Shown here in pieces: positions 11,611 through 26,600 of a stretch of DNA of 64,000 bases. Positions within the stretch are counted from its first letter, which is position 1. Every line of letters starts with the position of its first letter. Origin of the DNA: Xestospongia bergquistia (Eukaryota > Porifera > Demospongiae > Haplosclerida > Petrosiidae); NCBI GenBank assembly GCA_963965975.1, contig OZ014425.1, positions 1,749,501-1,813,500 of the forward strand, read 5' to 3'. The notes beneath the pieces were generated by a model. It was not told the origin of the DNA and did no database searches. It saw only the letters and a program-made list of their open reading frames with translations. A program made the translations under genes and the position numbers.

Positions 11611-14600
11611 CTCCTTTTGTGCTTTTCTTAATGATCTCAACTGATAATAACTCTGATTCTTCACTAAGTTGCTGCACAGATATCTCACTTGAAGAATATC
11701 CACAAAGAACTTGTTGACTTAAAGCTTTAAAATCAAAAATTTGAATCTTCCCTGTTTCAACCTCTAATGCAACTTGATGCTCCCAAATCTTTTCTTGACA
11801 TTTGTCTGGAGTTAAATTTGCATATTCTACAATGTTCTTGTTAGTGCATTTTATGAATACTTTGAGAGAAGAGGCAGAGTGAAGCTTAGATTTGATCGAG
11901 GCAAGATTAAGTTGAAGTTTCATTCTGTTTTTATCCATAGAAAAATGATGGCTATAGACAGATATTGGTAAAGCAGGATCACTAACATCAACAAGTTCAA
12001 CCTGGTATTGATAATCCTCTCTTTCTTCAAAAATTACTTGGATAGTGTTATCTTCTTTTTGGTAGTTCATCTCCATTGCCAAGAACTCAATTTTAGTTTC
12101 TCTGCTAGGGCTAGAAATACAATTAGGACCCATAGCAGTTATCTGGACAATGTACTCCCTTCTGTTAAGACTTTTCATGTCATTTTCACTCAAAAAGTAT
12201 ACTGAAGGTAAATAATCAGTGCATTTGACAATACTACGAGGTGGATAGCATTCCTCAAGTAAGGCCAAAACATCTTTGTCATCAACAGTTATGATTTTTG
12301 TGAGAATTGGCACTCGGTTTTCCTTATCACAGAACTCAATCTTGTAGGCCTGTGCATGTGGGACTTGTGTCCAGATTACGATGAGGGTTCCAACTTCCAA
12401 TGAATAGAAAACATTCAATGCTTTTAGAGTTGGAAGTAGATTTATTTCATTGGAAAGTAAAGGATCACTATCCAGGGTATTTTCATCACCTTTTGCAATG
12501 ACCATGCTTTCAAGGCAGATAAGTTCTTGTACAAATTGTTTTCTTACTTCCTCAAGAGAAAATTCATGAGAGAAAACAACTTCGCCATCTGGACACAGCT
12601 GGTAACTTGTTAGATCAAGAGAATGTTCTATTAGATACAATGGAGTCTTTCCTTCAGGAGTACATTTCAAAATTACAGACAACCCTGACTTAAAATTGTC
12701 AATAGATTTAAATGGTAATGTCAGCTTTGCTTCCAAATTTTCATTAAGTAAACATGACAACTTTGGAAGATGCTGCTGGTTGAATAATTGCATACATTCA
12801 TGATGCTCACTACTAGTTCCTTCAGATGAAATGGAAAGAGCTCTTATTTGGTATGGACTTTGAAAGTCAGCAAGTGAATCAGGGAGTTTGAGAGAAAAAC
12901 CAATATTGTCATTATGAGAATGGGATAGTAATTGACGGTTCAATACTCTTTTGGTTGTGTCTACTATTTCAACAAGGTATTCAGCAGCATTTTCAACTGT
13001 TTCAATCTCACCAGATATGCACTTTTCAAGACAATTGTTGTAAGGACGTAAAATTACAGGAGGATGAAGATCTTGGCAATGGTTAATCTCTTTGAAAAAC
13101 TCACAGTGAAGTATTTTGCCAAGAAGAGTAACTTCTGTTCTCACAAGTTCAGTACCAGTACGTAAACGGAAACGACTCATTTGTTGTTCATACGTTGGAA
13201 TGATGTCTTTATTAAACTCAGGCTGGACAGTCATTCTAACACAGGCTTTAATGGAAACCTTAATAGAGATTGCCCTTGAAACCACTTTGGAGAAATTATC
13301 ATCTTTTATAATAAGTGGGTCATTACTAGCACGCCTCCTTATATATTTGAGCTGTAGTTCATTTTCAGTAATTTTGCCTTTAGAAACTACAGTAGCAATG
13401 ATGGTGACTATGTAATCAACTTTACCTTCTTCTTTCTCAGTGACTTCATCATCCATTTTCCAGCTTAACGAAATGTTATTGTTTGAGTCAAGTTTCATAT
13501 CAAGTTCCTTTACAGTCAATAGTTCAGATACTTCTTGTTGAGCTAGGTTGCTGATTTCATCTATATGAACTAGATCTTTCATCATTTGGTCTACTTCAGG
13601 AGCGACATCATCTCCATCACAAGCAGAGCACATGTCCTTTATAAACTGTCCTATACCAATTACTGCAGCGTATGGTCCAAACAACTCTGCAAATGGAGGT
13701 ACTTTGTTTGAATGTTCAATTGGTTCACACTCCCATTTTCCACTTTCTTTATCAAAATAAAGCTTCCCTCCAATAATGCTAGCTGCAATACCATGATCAC
13801 TCTTAACTTTAATACAATTAAAAATGCACCGAAAAAAGCTCCCAATAGCTCTCCCAGCTGTTACAACTCCTCTTGCCACCATTCTAGCATCTTCAATGAC
13901 AGCTCTTCCAGCATCAACAACATTTCTTACAGCACTTTTGACAATATTTCCAGGGATTTTTATAAGTTCATACCTGACCACATTCCAAAGTGTTTCAAAA
14001 ATTACAGCATAATTTTCTTTTGCAAGTTTTAAAAGAAACTGTGACCAACTGTCTGCCAGAAACCCTGTTGGGATTCGTATACGAATAGGAATTTCCAATG
14101 CTTCAATTTCAAATCCCAAGAACATTACCCCAAGTACAATAGTGAAGTTACATATCATCAGATATCTGTCTGGATCTGGATTCTCATCAGTACTAAATCT
14201 TACTTTAACTGTAGGAGTTGGCCTTAGACTTTTGACAAGTCTATATAAGAATATAGCATATTTTTTAATACAACCCAGGAATTCACCAAACAATTCAAAA
14301 GGATCAAGTCCAAGTTCTAACTTTACAACTCGAAAGTCCTTTTTTCTCCATCTTACAGTAATTGACGGCTGGAAGAATTTTACAAGACAAAGTTTTGGAG
14401 AACCTTCGAAGTAAGTTCGCCCACGGCGACCACGTTCTTTCTTCTTGATCATTGACAGTGTACCCTGCAAAAATTGCCATCCAAAGAGCTCTATACCAAC
14501 TTCAAATCTGGTACATCCTTTCTCATGGACTATTGCTGGTCCATTTTTAAACTCAAGATCTGTAAACTTCACAAAAGCAACTTTTATTTTTTCACATGCA

Positions 14601-17600
14601 TATCCTTTCATCCACTCTAGCTTACGCTTCTTACTAAAATGAGCATGGACTGAGAACTCTTTGTCTAAGGAAAAAACAGAAGCTTTTATGTTGAGGTCAT
14701 ATCCCTCTTTATATTTTTCTCCTGAATCAGTGAAACTTTTTGAAGCAAAATAAAGTGTGCCCCCTTTCTTCAAAACAAGATCAAGTGATTCCAGATCTTC
14801 TGATTCTATGTCAACAGCTTTTAGAAGACTACATACAGATATTTCTTCAGATAATGTTATTTTCAAAAGTGTTAGTTTTGTAGCTTCAAAATGTAGTAGA
14901 CAATTAAAGCAGATGTTTGCTTTTAAGTCAAGTAGTCCTGTAATTTTGACTTCTGGTTTCTTTTTTTTCTTTAAGATTCCTTCAACTTTAAGGTTTCTTA
15001 CAGTTCCTTTGATCTTCTTCAATCCATGTATAGAATCACTTTCAAATCCTTTAGCTGTAAGAGTTGCTGCATCATTCTGTATATTAAGTTCAGCATCAAC
15101 ACAAAGTCTGCCACTGCCTAGTGCTATTGAGACCTTACCTTTTGCTAACAAGTGCTGCTTTCCTTTTTCCCATGTATAGCGAAACATGAGATTGTTCACT
15201 TTAATTTCATCATTTTCTGTCAACAACCATTCTGACAGATGGCCACAGAATATCAACTTTGGTTTTGCATTCTTCAAGTTTCCTTTGCTGATACAAACAC
15301 CTATTTGTATCTCATTCAGAGAGGAAGTGTCAGTGATTTCTTTCAATCCATGAAAAAAGCTATTTTCAGAGAAGGAAAGAGCTCCTGTTAGAATTACACC
15401 TGAACCTTCTATAGATGACTTCTCTAGTAAATCTAAATGAGAAGATGAATATAAATTGAGAGAAGGTAGAGATGTCTTGTCCTTATGGCTTTCTAAAGTT
15501 GCTTGAAAGATGTCGGTAATTTTATTATTCAGAGTTTCAAGTGAACTCTCAGGGAGAGAATAAACAAGAAGTTCTGCTGACTTAATTTGTATTAAGTTGT
15601 CAATTTCAGAGAACATGCCAGCATCTGACAGACTTGAGAACTTAAAATTCTTAACTTGAACAGATAAGACAAAGTTTGGATGTTTATTTATTCCCCTTTC
15701 AATGAACATACTTCCTGATCCCAAGCCCTTGATACTACCATCTATCAACATACAAGGTTTTGACATGTTGAAAGCTACTTTGGCTGATGTTAGGGATAAC
15801 ATACGTATGTTGGTAGGTGCAAGATCAGTAAACTCATTGTTACTTTTTTGGCCAAATTTTGCAGCAGTGGAAAGAGGTAGATCAGATTTTAGTGTTCCAA
15901 TAATAACACTTTCTTCTGAAATGTACATTGCACCCTTTATCTCAAAGCTATTGAAGGAAACTAAACAACTTAAGTAAAGGGACTGATAATCTTTTTCCCA
16001 TATATACTGTGCAACTGCTTTGTTGATGTGGATGTCTTCAGCAAGAGAAAAGTCAGCAACATCACCATATAATTCAAGTTTTGGTGTTTTGTCATTTTTC
16101 TGTTTGGTAACATTAATTCCAAATTTCATTTTAGTTGATTGATTCCCTGTTATCTTTTGTAATTTACTAAGAGGACTATCCTTCATAATATCAATGTCAC
16201 AAAATAAGATAAAGCCAAATGAATCTGAAGGAAGTGAAATTTTGGGATCTGCAAAAGTATTTAAGGATGGAAGATTTAATAAATCAGGGAAAGATTTCAA
16301 GATATTTTTGATAACACCCTTAGCAGATGAATCCTGTAAGCAATACATTAACATTTCTGCAGACTTTATTTTCAGTAAATTGTCTACTTGTGTAAGAGTG
16401 TCACTTAGACTAGAAAATTGAAATCCTTTATCAAGTGACATAGACAATGCAAACCCTTTACTATTTAGGTCAATGAACAAACCACCACTTCCTAAATTAG
16501 TAACACGACCTTCCACAAATATAGTAGACTTTGTTGTGTTCATCAGAACTGAAGCAGACTCAAATGAAAATCCATGTTTATCAAACAAATTGAATGCATC
16601 TTTATCAAAGAGAGCATCAGTTACAGTAGTCAAATTAACATGTGAAGTGATATGACCGTTAAAGAAAGAATCACACTCACTGTCAGATAGTAACATTGTT
16701 CCTTTTGCAGACACTCCAATCTCTTCAAAGGACACATTGAAGTAGAGACTTAAGGTAACATCTGACTCTTTTTTGCTGTAGTTGAACATGGCCTTCTCAA
16801 CAGTAATAGAGCTAAGAAATAGCTGTGACACTTCACCACAAAGTTCCATGGTAATGTCTTTTTCACCACTGGTCATCCACATACCAACCTCAATGGTGTC
16901 TCTTGACTGACTAACTTCAGACAATCGCTTCAGAAGGCCACTTTCAGTCTTCAGCAGGACTTTACCAACAAAGAGGAGACCAGAACATTCTTTTAAAACA
17001 TCAGTTGTCATATTTTCTGGTACCTTTACACCTGAGAAGGCCTTTGAAGACAAGACATGCTTTTCTTTATTAACAGAGCGGGATTTGTGTGTATCTACTG
17101 CACTAAAGAACACATTGGTCAATATTTCTTCAACGTTCTCCAAGGAATACTTTGGAAGAGAGAATGCTAGGAGACGAGCATACTTTATATCTAAAAGCTT
17201 GTCGATTTCTGAGAGATTATCAGAGAGGTGTTCAAACAGAAAATTGTCCTCAAGTTGAACTGAAAGTGCATATCCTGCCTTGCTTTTGTCTCCTCTTTCA
17301 TAGAAGAGACTTCCCGATCCTAGATTGGAGATTTTACCTTCCACTAGCAAACATTCTTTTGAGATGTTAAAAGCCATTGAAACTTCCAAGGCTGCCCCAA
17401 AGGATATGCTGTGTTCAGGAGAGGGTTTTACCAGCTCCTGATGTGAAATGGTGCCAACAATGCTGGAAAGATTAAGATCTGATGAAAGCTTCCCAATGAT
17501 AATGGAGTCTTGATCTTTGTCCTCACACAGTGACATTGTTCCTTCTCCGGTCACTCCGATCTCTTCAAAGGTCACACTAAAGTAGAGATTTAAGGAAGTA

Positions 17601-20600
17601 CCTGACTCTTTTTGGCTGTAGTTGAACGTGGCCTTTTCTACAGTAAATGAGCCAATGGACAGCTCTGAGACTTCGCCACAGATTTCCATACTTGTCTCTT
17701 TTTCACCAGTACTCACCCACATACCTACATCAATGGTATCACTAGACTTACTAACATCAGACAGTCGTTTCAGGAGGCCACTTTCAGTCTTCAGCAAGAC
17801 TTTACCAACGAATAGGAGGCCAGAACATTCTTTTGAAACATCAGTTGTCATATTTTCTGGCACAGTTAGACCTGAAAATGTCTTCAAAGACACAAGTTGC
17901 TTGTCTTTGCTAACAGAGTGAGACTTGTGTTTTTCTATTGCACTAGAGAAAAGATTGGTCAGTATTTCCTCAATTTGGTGGAAAGAATTGTTTGGAAGTG
18001 AGAATGCTAGGAGACGAGCATACTTTATACCTAAAAGCTTGTCAATTTCTGAGAGATTATCAGAGAGGTGTTCAAACAGAAAATTGTCCTCAAGTTGAAC
18101 TGAAAGTGCATATCCTGCCTTGCTTTTGTCTCCTCTTTCATAGAAGAGACTTCCCGATCCTAGATTGGAGATTTTACCTTCCACTAACAAACATTCCTTT
18201 GTGATGTTAAAAGCCATTGATACTTCCAAGGCTGCCCCAAAAGACATGCTGTGTTCAGTAGAGGGTTTTACCAGCTCCTGATGTGAAATGGTGCCAACAA
18301 TGCTGGAAAGATTAAGATCTGATGAAAGCTTCCCAATGATAATGGAGTCTTGATCTTTGTCCTCACACAGTGACATTGTTCCTTCTCCGGTCACTCCGAT
18401 CTCTTCAAAGGTCACACTAAAGTAGAGATTTAAGGAAGTACCTGACTCTTTTTGGCTGTAGTTGAATATGGCCTTTTCTACAGTAAATGAGCCAATGGAC
18501 AGCTCTGAGACTTCGCCACAGATTTCCATACTTGTCTCTTTTTCACCAGTACTCACCCACATACCTACATCAATGGTATCGCTAGACTTACTAACATCAG
18601 ACAGTCGTTTCAGGAGGCCACTTTCAGTCTTTAGCAAGACTTTACCAACGAATAGGAGGCCAGAACATTCTTTTGAAACATCAGTTGTCATATTTTCTGG
18701 CACAGTTAGACCTGAAAATGTCTTCAAAGACACAAGTTGCTTGTCTTTGCTAACAGAGTGAGACTTGTGTTTTTCTATTGCACTAGAGAAAAGATTGGTC
18801 AGTATTTCCTCAATTTGGTGGAAAGAATTGTTTGGAAGGGAGAATGCTAGGAGACGAGCATACTTTATATCTAAAAGCTTGTCAATTTCTGAGAGATTAT
18901 CAGAGAGATGTTCAAACAGAAAATTGTCCTCAAGTTGAACTGAAAGTGCATATCCTGCCTTGCTTTTGTCTCCTCTTTCATAGAAGAGACTTCCCGATCC
19001 TAGATTGGAGATTTTACCTTCCACTAGCAAACATTCTTTTGAGATGTTGAAAGCCATTGAAACTTCCAAGGCTGCCCCAAAGGACATGCTGTGTTCAGGA
19101 GAGGGTTTTACCAGCTCCTGATGTGAAATGGTGCCAACAATGCTAGAAAGATTAAGATCTGATGAAAGCTTCCCAATGATAATGGAGTCTTGATCTTTGT
19201 CCTCACACAGTGACATTGTTCCTTCTCCGGTCACTCCGATCTCTTCAAAGGTCACGCTAAAGTAGAGATTTAAGGAAGTACCTGACTCTTTTTGGCTGTA
19301 GCTGAATGTGGCCTTTTCCACAGTAAATGAGCCGAGGGACAGCTCTGAGACTTCGCCACAGATTTCCATACTTGTCTCTTTTTCACCAGTACTCACCCAC
19401 ATACCTACATCAATGGTATCGCTAGATTGACTAACGTCAGATAGTCGTTTCAGAAGGCCACTTTCAGTCTTCAGCAGAACTTTACCAACAAATAGGAGGC
19501 CAGAACATTCTTTTGAAACATCAGTTGTCATATTTTCTGGTACTATTAGACCTGAAAAGGTCTTCAAAGACACAAGTTGCTTGTCTTTGCTAAGAGAGTG
19601 AGACTTGTGTTTTTCTATTGCACTAGAGAAAAGACTGGTCAGTATTTCCTCAATTTGGTGGAAAGAATTGTTGGGAAGGGAGAATGCTAGGAGACGAGCA
19701 TACTTTATATCTAAAAGCTTGTCAATTTCTGAGAGATTATTAGAGAGGTGTTCAAACAGAAAATTGTCCTCAAGTTGAACTGAAAGTGCATATCCTGCCT
19801 TGCTTTTGTCTCCTCTTTCATAGAAGAGACTTCCCGATCCTAAATTGGAGATTTTACCTTCCACTAGCAAACATTCTTTTGTGATGTTAAAAGCCATTGA
19901 AACTTCCAAGGCTGCCCCAAAAGACATGCTGTGTTCAGGAGAGGGTTTTACCAGCTCCTGATGTGAAATGGTGCCAAAAATGCTGGAAAGATTAAGATCT
20001 GATGAAAGTTTCCCAATGATAATGGAGTCTTGATCTTTGTCCTCACACAGTGACATTGTTCCTTCTCCGGTCACTCCAATCTCTTCAAAGGTCATACTAA
20101 AGTAGAGATTTAAGGAAGTACTTGACTCATTTTGGCTGTAGTTGAATGTGGCCTTTTCCACAGTAAATGAGCCAATGGACAGCTCTGAGACTTCACCACA
20201 GATTTCCATACTTGTCTCTTTTTCACCAGTACTCACCCACATACCTACATCAATGGTATCGCTAGACTTACTAACATCAGACAGTCGTTTCAGGAGGCCA
20301 CTTTCAGTCTTTAGCAAGACTTTACCAACGAATAGGAGGCCAGAACATTCTTTTGAAACATCAGTTGTCATATTTTCTGGCACAGTTAGACCTGAGAAGG
20401 CCTTCAAAGACACAAGTTGCTTGTCTTTGCTAACAGAGTGAAACTTGTGTTTTTCTATTGCACTAGAGAAAAGACTGGTCAGTATTTCCTCAATTTGGTG
20501 GAAAGAATTGTTTGGAAGGGAGAATGCTAGGAGACGAGCATACTTTATATCTAAAAGCTTGTCAATTTCTGAGAGATTATCAGAGAGATGTTCAAACAGA

Positions 20601-23600
20601 AAATTGTCCTCAAGTTGAACTGAAAGTGCACATCCTGCCTTGCTTTTGTCTCCTCTTTCATAGAAGAGACTTCCCGATCCTAGATTGGAGATTTTACCTT
20701 CCACTAGCAAACATTCTTTTGAGATGTTGAAAGCCATTGAAACTTCCAAGGCTGCCCCAAAGGACATGCTGTGTTCAGGAGAGGGTTTTACCAGCTCCTG
20801 ATGTGAAATGGTGCCAACAATGCTGGAAAGATTAAGATCTGATGAAAGCTTCCCAATGATAATGGAGTCTTGATCTTTGTCCTCACACAGTGACATTGTT
20901 CCTTCTCCGGTCACTCCAATCTCTTCAAAGGTCACGCTAAAGTAGAGATTTAAGGAAGTACCTGACTCTTTTTGGCTGTAGTTGAATGTGGCCTTTTCCA
21001 CAGTAAATGAGCCGAGGGACAGCTCTGAGACTTCACCACAGATTTCCATACTTGTCTCTTTTTCACCAGTACTCACCCACATACCTACATCAATGGTATC
21101 GCTAGATTGACTAACGTCAGATAGTCGTTTCAGAAGGCCACTTTCAGTCTTCAGCAGAACTTTACCAACAAATAGGAGGCCAGAACATTCTTTTGAAACA
21201 TCAGTTGTCATATTTTCTGGTACTATTAGACCTGAAAAGGTCTTCAAAGACACAAGTTGCTTGTCTTTGCTAAGAGAGTGAGACTTGTGTTTTTCTATTG
21301 CACTAGAGAAAAGACTGGTCAGTATTTCCTCAATTTGGTGGAAAGAATTGTTGGGAAGGGAGAATGCTAGGAGACGAGCATACTTTATATCTAAAAGCTT
21401 GTCAATTTCTGAGAGATTATTAGAGAGGTGTTCAAACAGAAAATTGTCCTCAAGTTGAACTGAAAGTGCATATCCTGCCTTGCTTTTGTCTCCTCTTTCA
21501 TAGAAGAGACTTCCCGATCCTAAATTGGAGATTTTACCTTCCACTAGCAAACATTCTTTTGTGATGTTAAAAGCCATTGAAACTTCCAAGGCTGCCCCAA
21601 AAGACATGCTGTGTTCAGGAGAGGGTTTTACCAGCTCCTGATGTGAAATGGTGCCAAAAATGCTGGAAAGATTAAGATCTGATGAAAGTTTCCCAATGAT
21701 AATGGAGTCTTGATCTTTGTCCTCACACAGTGACATTGTTCCTTCTCCGGTCACTCCAATCTCTTCAAAGGTCATACTAAAGTAGAGATTTAAGGAAGTA
21801 CTTGACTCATTTTGGCTGTAGTTGAATATGGCCTTTTCTACAGTAAATGAGCCGAGGGACAGCTCTGAGACTTCGCCACAGATTTCCATACTTGTCTCTT
21901 TTTCACCAGTACTCACCCACATACCTACATCAATGGTATCGCTAGATTGACTAATGTCAGATAGTCGTTTCAGAAGGCCACTTTCAGTCTTCAGCAGAAC
22001 TTTACCAACAAATAGGAGGCCAGAACATTCTTTTGAAACATCAGTTGTCATATTTTCTGGTACTATTAGACCTGAAAAGGTCTTCAAAGACACAAGTTGC
22101 TTGTCTTTGCTAACAGAGTGAGACTTGTGTTTTTCTATTGCACTAGAGAAAAGACTGGTCAGTATTTCCTCAATTTGGTGGAAAGAATTGTTTGGAAGGG
22201 AGAATGCTAGGAGACGAGCATACTTTATATCTAAAAGCTTGTCAATTTCTGAGAGATTATCAGAGAGGTGTTCAAACAGAAAATTGTCCTCAAGTTGAAC
22301 TGAAAGTGCATATCCTGCCTTGCTTTTGTCTCCTCTTTCATAGAAGAGACTTCCCGATCCTAGATTGGAGATTTTACCTTCCACTAGCAAACATTCCTTT
22401 GTGATGTTAAAAGCCATTGATACTTCCAAGGCTGCCCCAAAAGACATGCTGTGTTCAGTAGAGGGTTTTACCAGCTCCTGATGTGAAATGGTGCCAACAA
22501 TGCTGGAAAGATTAAGATCTGATGAAAGCTTCCCAATGATAATGGAGTCTTGATCTTTGTCCTCACACAGTGACATTGTTCCTTCTCCGGTCACTCCAAT
22601 CTCTTCAAAGGTCACACTAAAGTAGAGATTTAAGGAAGTACCTGACTCTTTTTGGCTGTAGTTGAATATGGCCTTTTCTACAGTAAATGAGCCGAGGGAC
22701 AGCTCTGAGACTTCGCCACAGATTTTAATACTTGTCTCTTTTTCACCAGTACTCACCCACATACCTACATCAATGGTATCGCTAGATTGACTAATGTCAG
22801 ATAGTCGTTTCAGGAGGCCACTTTCAGTCTTCAGCAGAACTTTACCAACAAATAGGAGGCCAGAACATTCTTTTGAAACATCAGTTGTCATATTTTCTGG
22901 TACTATTAGACCTGAAAAGGTCTTCAAAGACACAAGTTGCTTGTCTTTGCTAAGAGAGTGAGACTTGTGTTTTTCTATTGCACTAGAGAAAAGACTGGTC
23001 AGTATTTCCTCAATTTGGTGGAAAGAATTGTTTGGAAGGGAGAATGCTAGGAGACGAGCATACTTTATATCTAAAAGCTTGTCAATTTCTGAGAGATTAT
23101 TAGAGAGGTGTTCAAACAGAAAATTGTCCTCAAGTTGAACTGAAAGTGCATATCCTGCCTTGCTTTTGTCTCCTCTTTCATAGAAGAGACTTCCCGATCC
23201 TAAATTGGAGATTTTACCTTCCACTAGCAAACATTCTTTTGTGATGTTAAAAGCCATTGAAACTTCCAAGGCTGCCCCAAAAGACATGCTGTGTTCAGGA
23301 GAGGGTTTTACCAGCTCCTGATGTGAAATGGTGCCAAAAATGCTGGAAAGATTAAGATCTGATGAAAGTTTCCCAATGATAATGGAGTCTTGATCTTTGT
23401 CCTCACACAGTGACATTGTTCCTTCTCCGGTCACTCCAATCTCTTCAAAGGTCATACTAAAGTAGAGATTTAAGGAAGTACTTGACTCATTTTGGCTGTA
23501 GTTGAATATGGCCTTTTCTACAGTAAATGAGCCGAGGGACAGCTCTGAGACTTCGCCACAGATTTCCATACTTGTCTCTTTTTCACCAGTACTCACCCAC

Positions 23601-26600
23601 ATACCTACATCAATGGTATCGCTAGATTGACTAATGTCAGATAGTCGTTTCAGAAGGCCACTTTCAGTCTTCAGCAGAACTTTACCAACAAATAGGAGGC
23701 CAGAACATTCTTTTGAAACATCAGTTGTCATATTTTCTGGTACTATTAGACCTGAAAAGGTCTTCAAAGACACAAGTTGCTTGTCTTTGCTAACAGAGTG
23801 AGACTTGTGTTTTTCTATTGCACTAGAGAAAAGACTGGTCAGTATTTCCTCAATTTGGTGGAAAGAATTGTTTGGAAGGGAGAATGCTAGGAGACGAGCA
23901 TACTTTATATCTAAAAGCTTGTCAATTTCTGAGAGATTATCAGAGAGGTGTTCAAACAGAAAATTGTCCTCAAGTTGAACTGAAAGTGCATATCCTGCCT
24001 TGCTTTTGTCTCCTCTTTCATAGAAGAGACTTCCCGATCCTAGATTGGAGATTTTACCTTCCACTAGCAAACATTCCTTTGTGATGTTAAAAGCCATTGA
24101 TACTTCCAAGGCTGCCCCAAAAGACATGCTGTGTTCAGTAGAGGGTTTTACCAGCTCCTGATGTGAAATGGTGCCAACAATGCTGGAAAGATTAAGATCT
24201 GATGAAAGCTTCCCAATGATAATGGAGTCTTGATCTTTGTCCTCACACAGTGACATTGTTCCTTCTCCGGTCACTCCAATCTCTTCAAAGGTCACACTAA
24301 AGTAGAGATTTAAGGAAGTACCTGACTCTTTTTGGCTGTAGTTGAATATGGCCTTTTCTACAGTAAATGAGCCGAGGGACAGCTCTGAGACTTCGCCACA
24401 GATTTTAATACTTGTCTCTTTTTCACCAGTACTCACCCACATACCTACATCAATGGTATCGCTAGATTGACTAATGTCAGATAGTCGTTTCAGGAGGCCA
24501 CTTTCAGTCTTCAGCAGAACTTTACCAACAAATAGGAGGCCAGAACATTCTTTTGAAACATCAGTTGTCATATTTTCTGGTACTATTAGACCTGAAAAGG
24601 TCTTCAAAGACACAAGTTGCTTGTCTTTGCTAAGAGAGTGAGACTTGTGTTTTTCTATTGCACTAGAGAAAAGACTGGTCAGTATTTCCTCAATTTGGTG
24701 GAAAGAATTGTTTGGAAGGGAGAATGCTAGGAGACGAGCATACTTTATATCTAAAAGCTTGTCAATTTCTGAGAGATTATTAGAGAGGTGTTCAAACAGA
24801 AAATTGTCCTCAAGTTGAACTGAAAGTGCATATCCTGCCTTGCTTTTGTCTCCTCTTTCATAGAAGAGACTTCCCGATCCTAAATTGGAGATTTTACCTT
24901 CCACTAGCAAACATTCTTTTGTGATGTTAAAAGCCATTGAAACTTCCAAGGCTGCCCCAAAAGACATGCTGTGTTCAGGAGAGGGTTTTACCAGCTCCTG
25001 ATGTGAAATGGTGCCAAAAATGCTGGAAAGATTAAGATCTGATGAAAGTTTCCCAATGATAATGGAGTCTTGATCTTTGTCCTCACACAGTGACATTGTT
25101 CCTTCTCCGGTCACTCCAATCTCTTCAAAGGTCATACTAAAGTAGAGATTTAAGGAAGTACTTGACTCATTTTGGCTGTAGTTGAATATGGCCTTTTCTA
25201 CAGTAAATGAGCCGAGGGACAGCTCTGAGACTTCGCCACAGATTTCCATACTTGTCTCTTTTTCACCAGTACTCACCCACATACCTACATCAATGGTATC
25301 GCTAGATTGACTAATGTCAGATAGTCGTTTCAGAAGGCCACTTTCAGTCTTCAGCAGAACTTTACCAACAAATAGGAGGCCAGAACATTCTTTTGAAACA
25401 TCAGTTGTCATATTTTCTGGTACTATTAGACCTGAAAAGGTCTTCAAAGACACAAGTTGCTTGTCTTTGCTAACAGAGTGAGACTTGTGTTTTTCTATTG
25501 CACTAGAGAAAAGACTGGTCAGTATTTCCTCAATTTGGTGGAAAGAATTGTTTGGAAGGGAGAATGCTAGGAGACGAGCATACTTTATATCTAAAAGCTT
25601 GTCAATTTCTGAGAGATTATCAGAGAGGTGTTCAAACAGAAAATTGTCCTCAAGTTGAACTGAAAGTGCATATCCTGCCTTGCTTTTGTCTCCTCTTTCA
25701 TAGAAGAGACTTCCCGATCCTAGATTGGAGATTTTACCTTCCACTAGCAAACATTCCTTTGTGATGTTAAAAGCCATTGATACTTCCAAGGCTGCCCCAA
25801 AAGACATGCTGTGTTCAGTAGAGGGTTTTACCAGCTCCTGATGTGAAATGGTGCCAACAATGCTGGAAAGATTAAGATCTGATGAAAGCTTCCCAATGAT
25901 AATGGAGTCTTGATCTTTGTCCTCACACAGTGACATTGTTCCTTCTCCGGTCACTCCAATCTCTTCAAAGGTCACACTAAAGTAGAGATTTAAGGAAGTA
26001 CCTGACTCTTTTTGGCTGTAGTTGAATATGGCCTTTTCTACAGTAAATGAGCCGAGGGACAGCTCTGAGACTTCGCCACAGATTTTAATACTTGTCTCTT
26101 TTTCACCAGTACTCACCCACATACCTACATCAATGGTATCGCTAGATTGACTAATGTCAGATAGTCGTTTCAGGAGGCCACTTTCAGTCTTCAGCAGAAC
26201 TTTACCAACAAATAGGAGGCCAGAACATTCTTTTGAAACATCAGTTGTCATATTTTCTGGTACTATTAGACCTGAAAAGGTCTTCAAAGACACAAGTTGC
26301 TTGTCTTTGCTAAGAGAGTGAGACTTGTGTTTTTCTATTGCACTAGAGAAAAGACTGGTCAGTATTTCCTCAATTTGGTGGAAAGAATTGTTTGGAAGGG
26401 AGAATGCTAGGAGACGAGCATACTTTATATCTAAAAGCTTGTCAATTTCTGAGAGATTATTAGAGAGGTGTTCAAACAGAAAATTGTCCTCAAGTTGAAC
26501 TGAAAGTGCATATCCTGCCTTGCTTTTGTCTCCTCTTTCATAGAAGAGACTTCCCGATCCTAAATTGGAGATTTTACCTTCCACTAGCAAACATTCTTTT

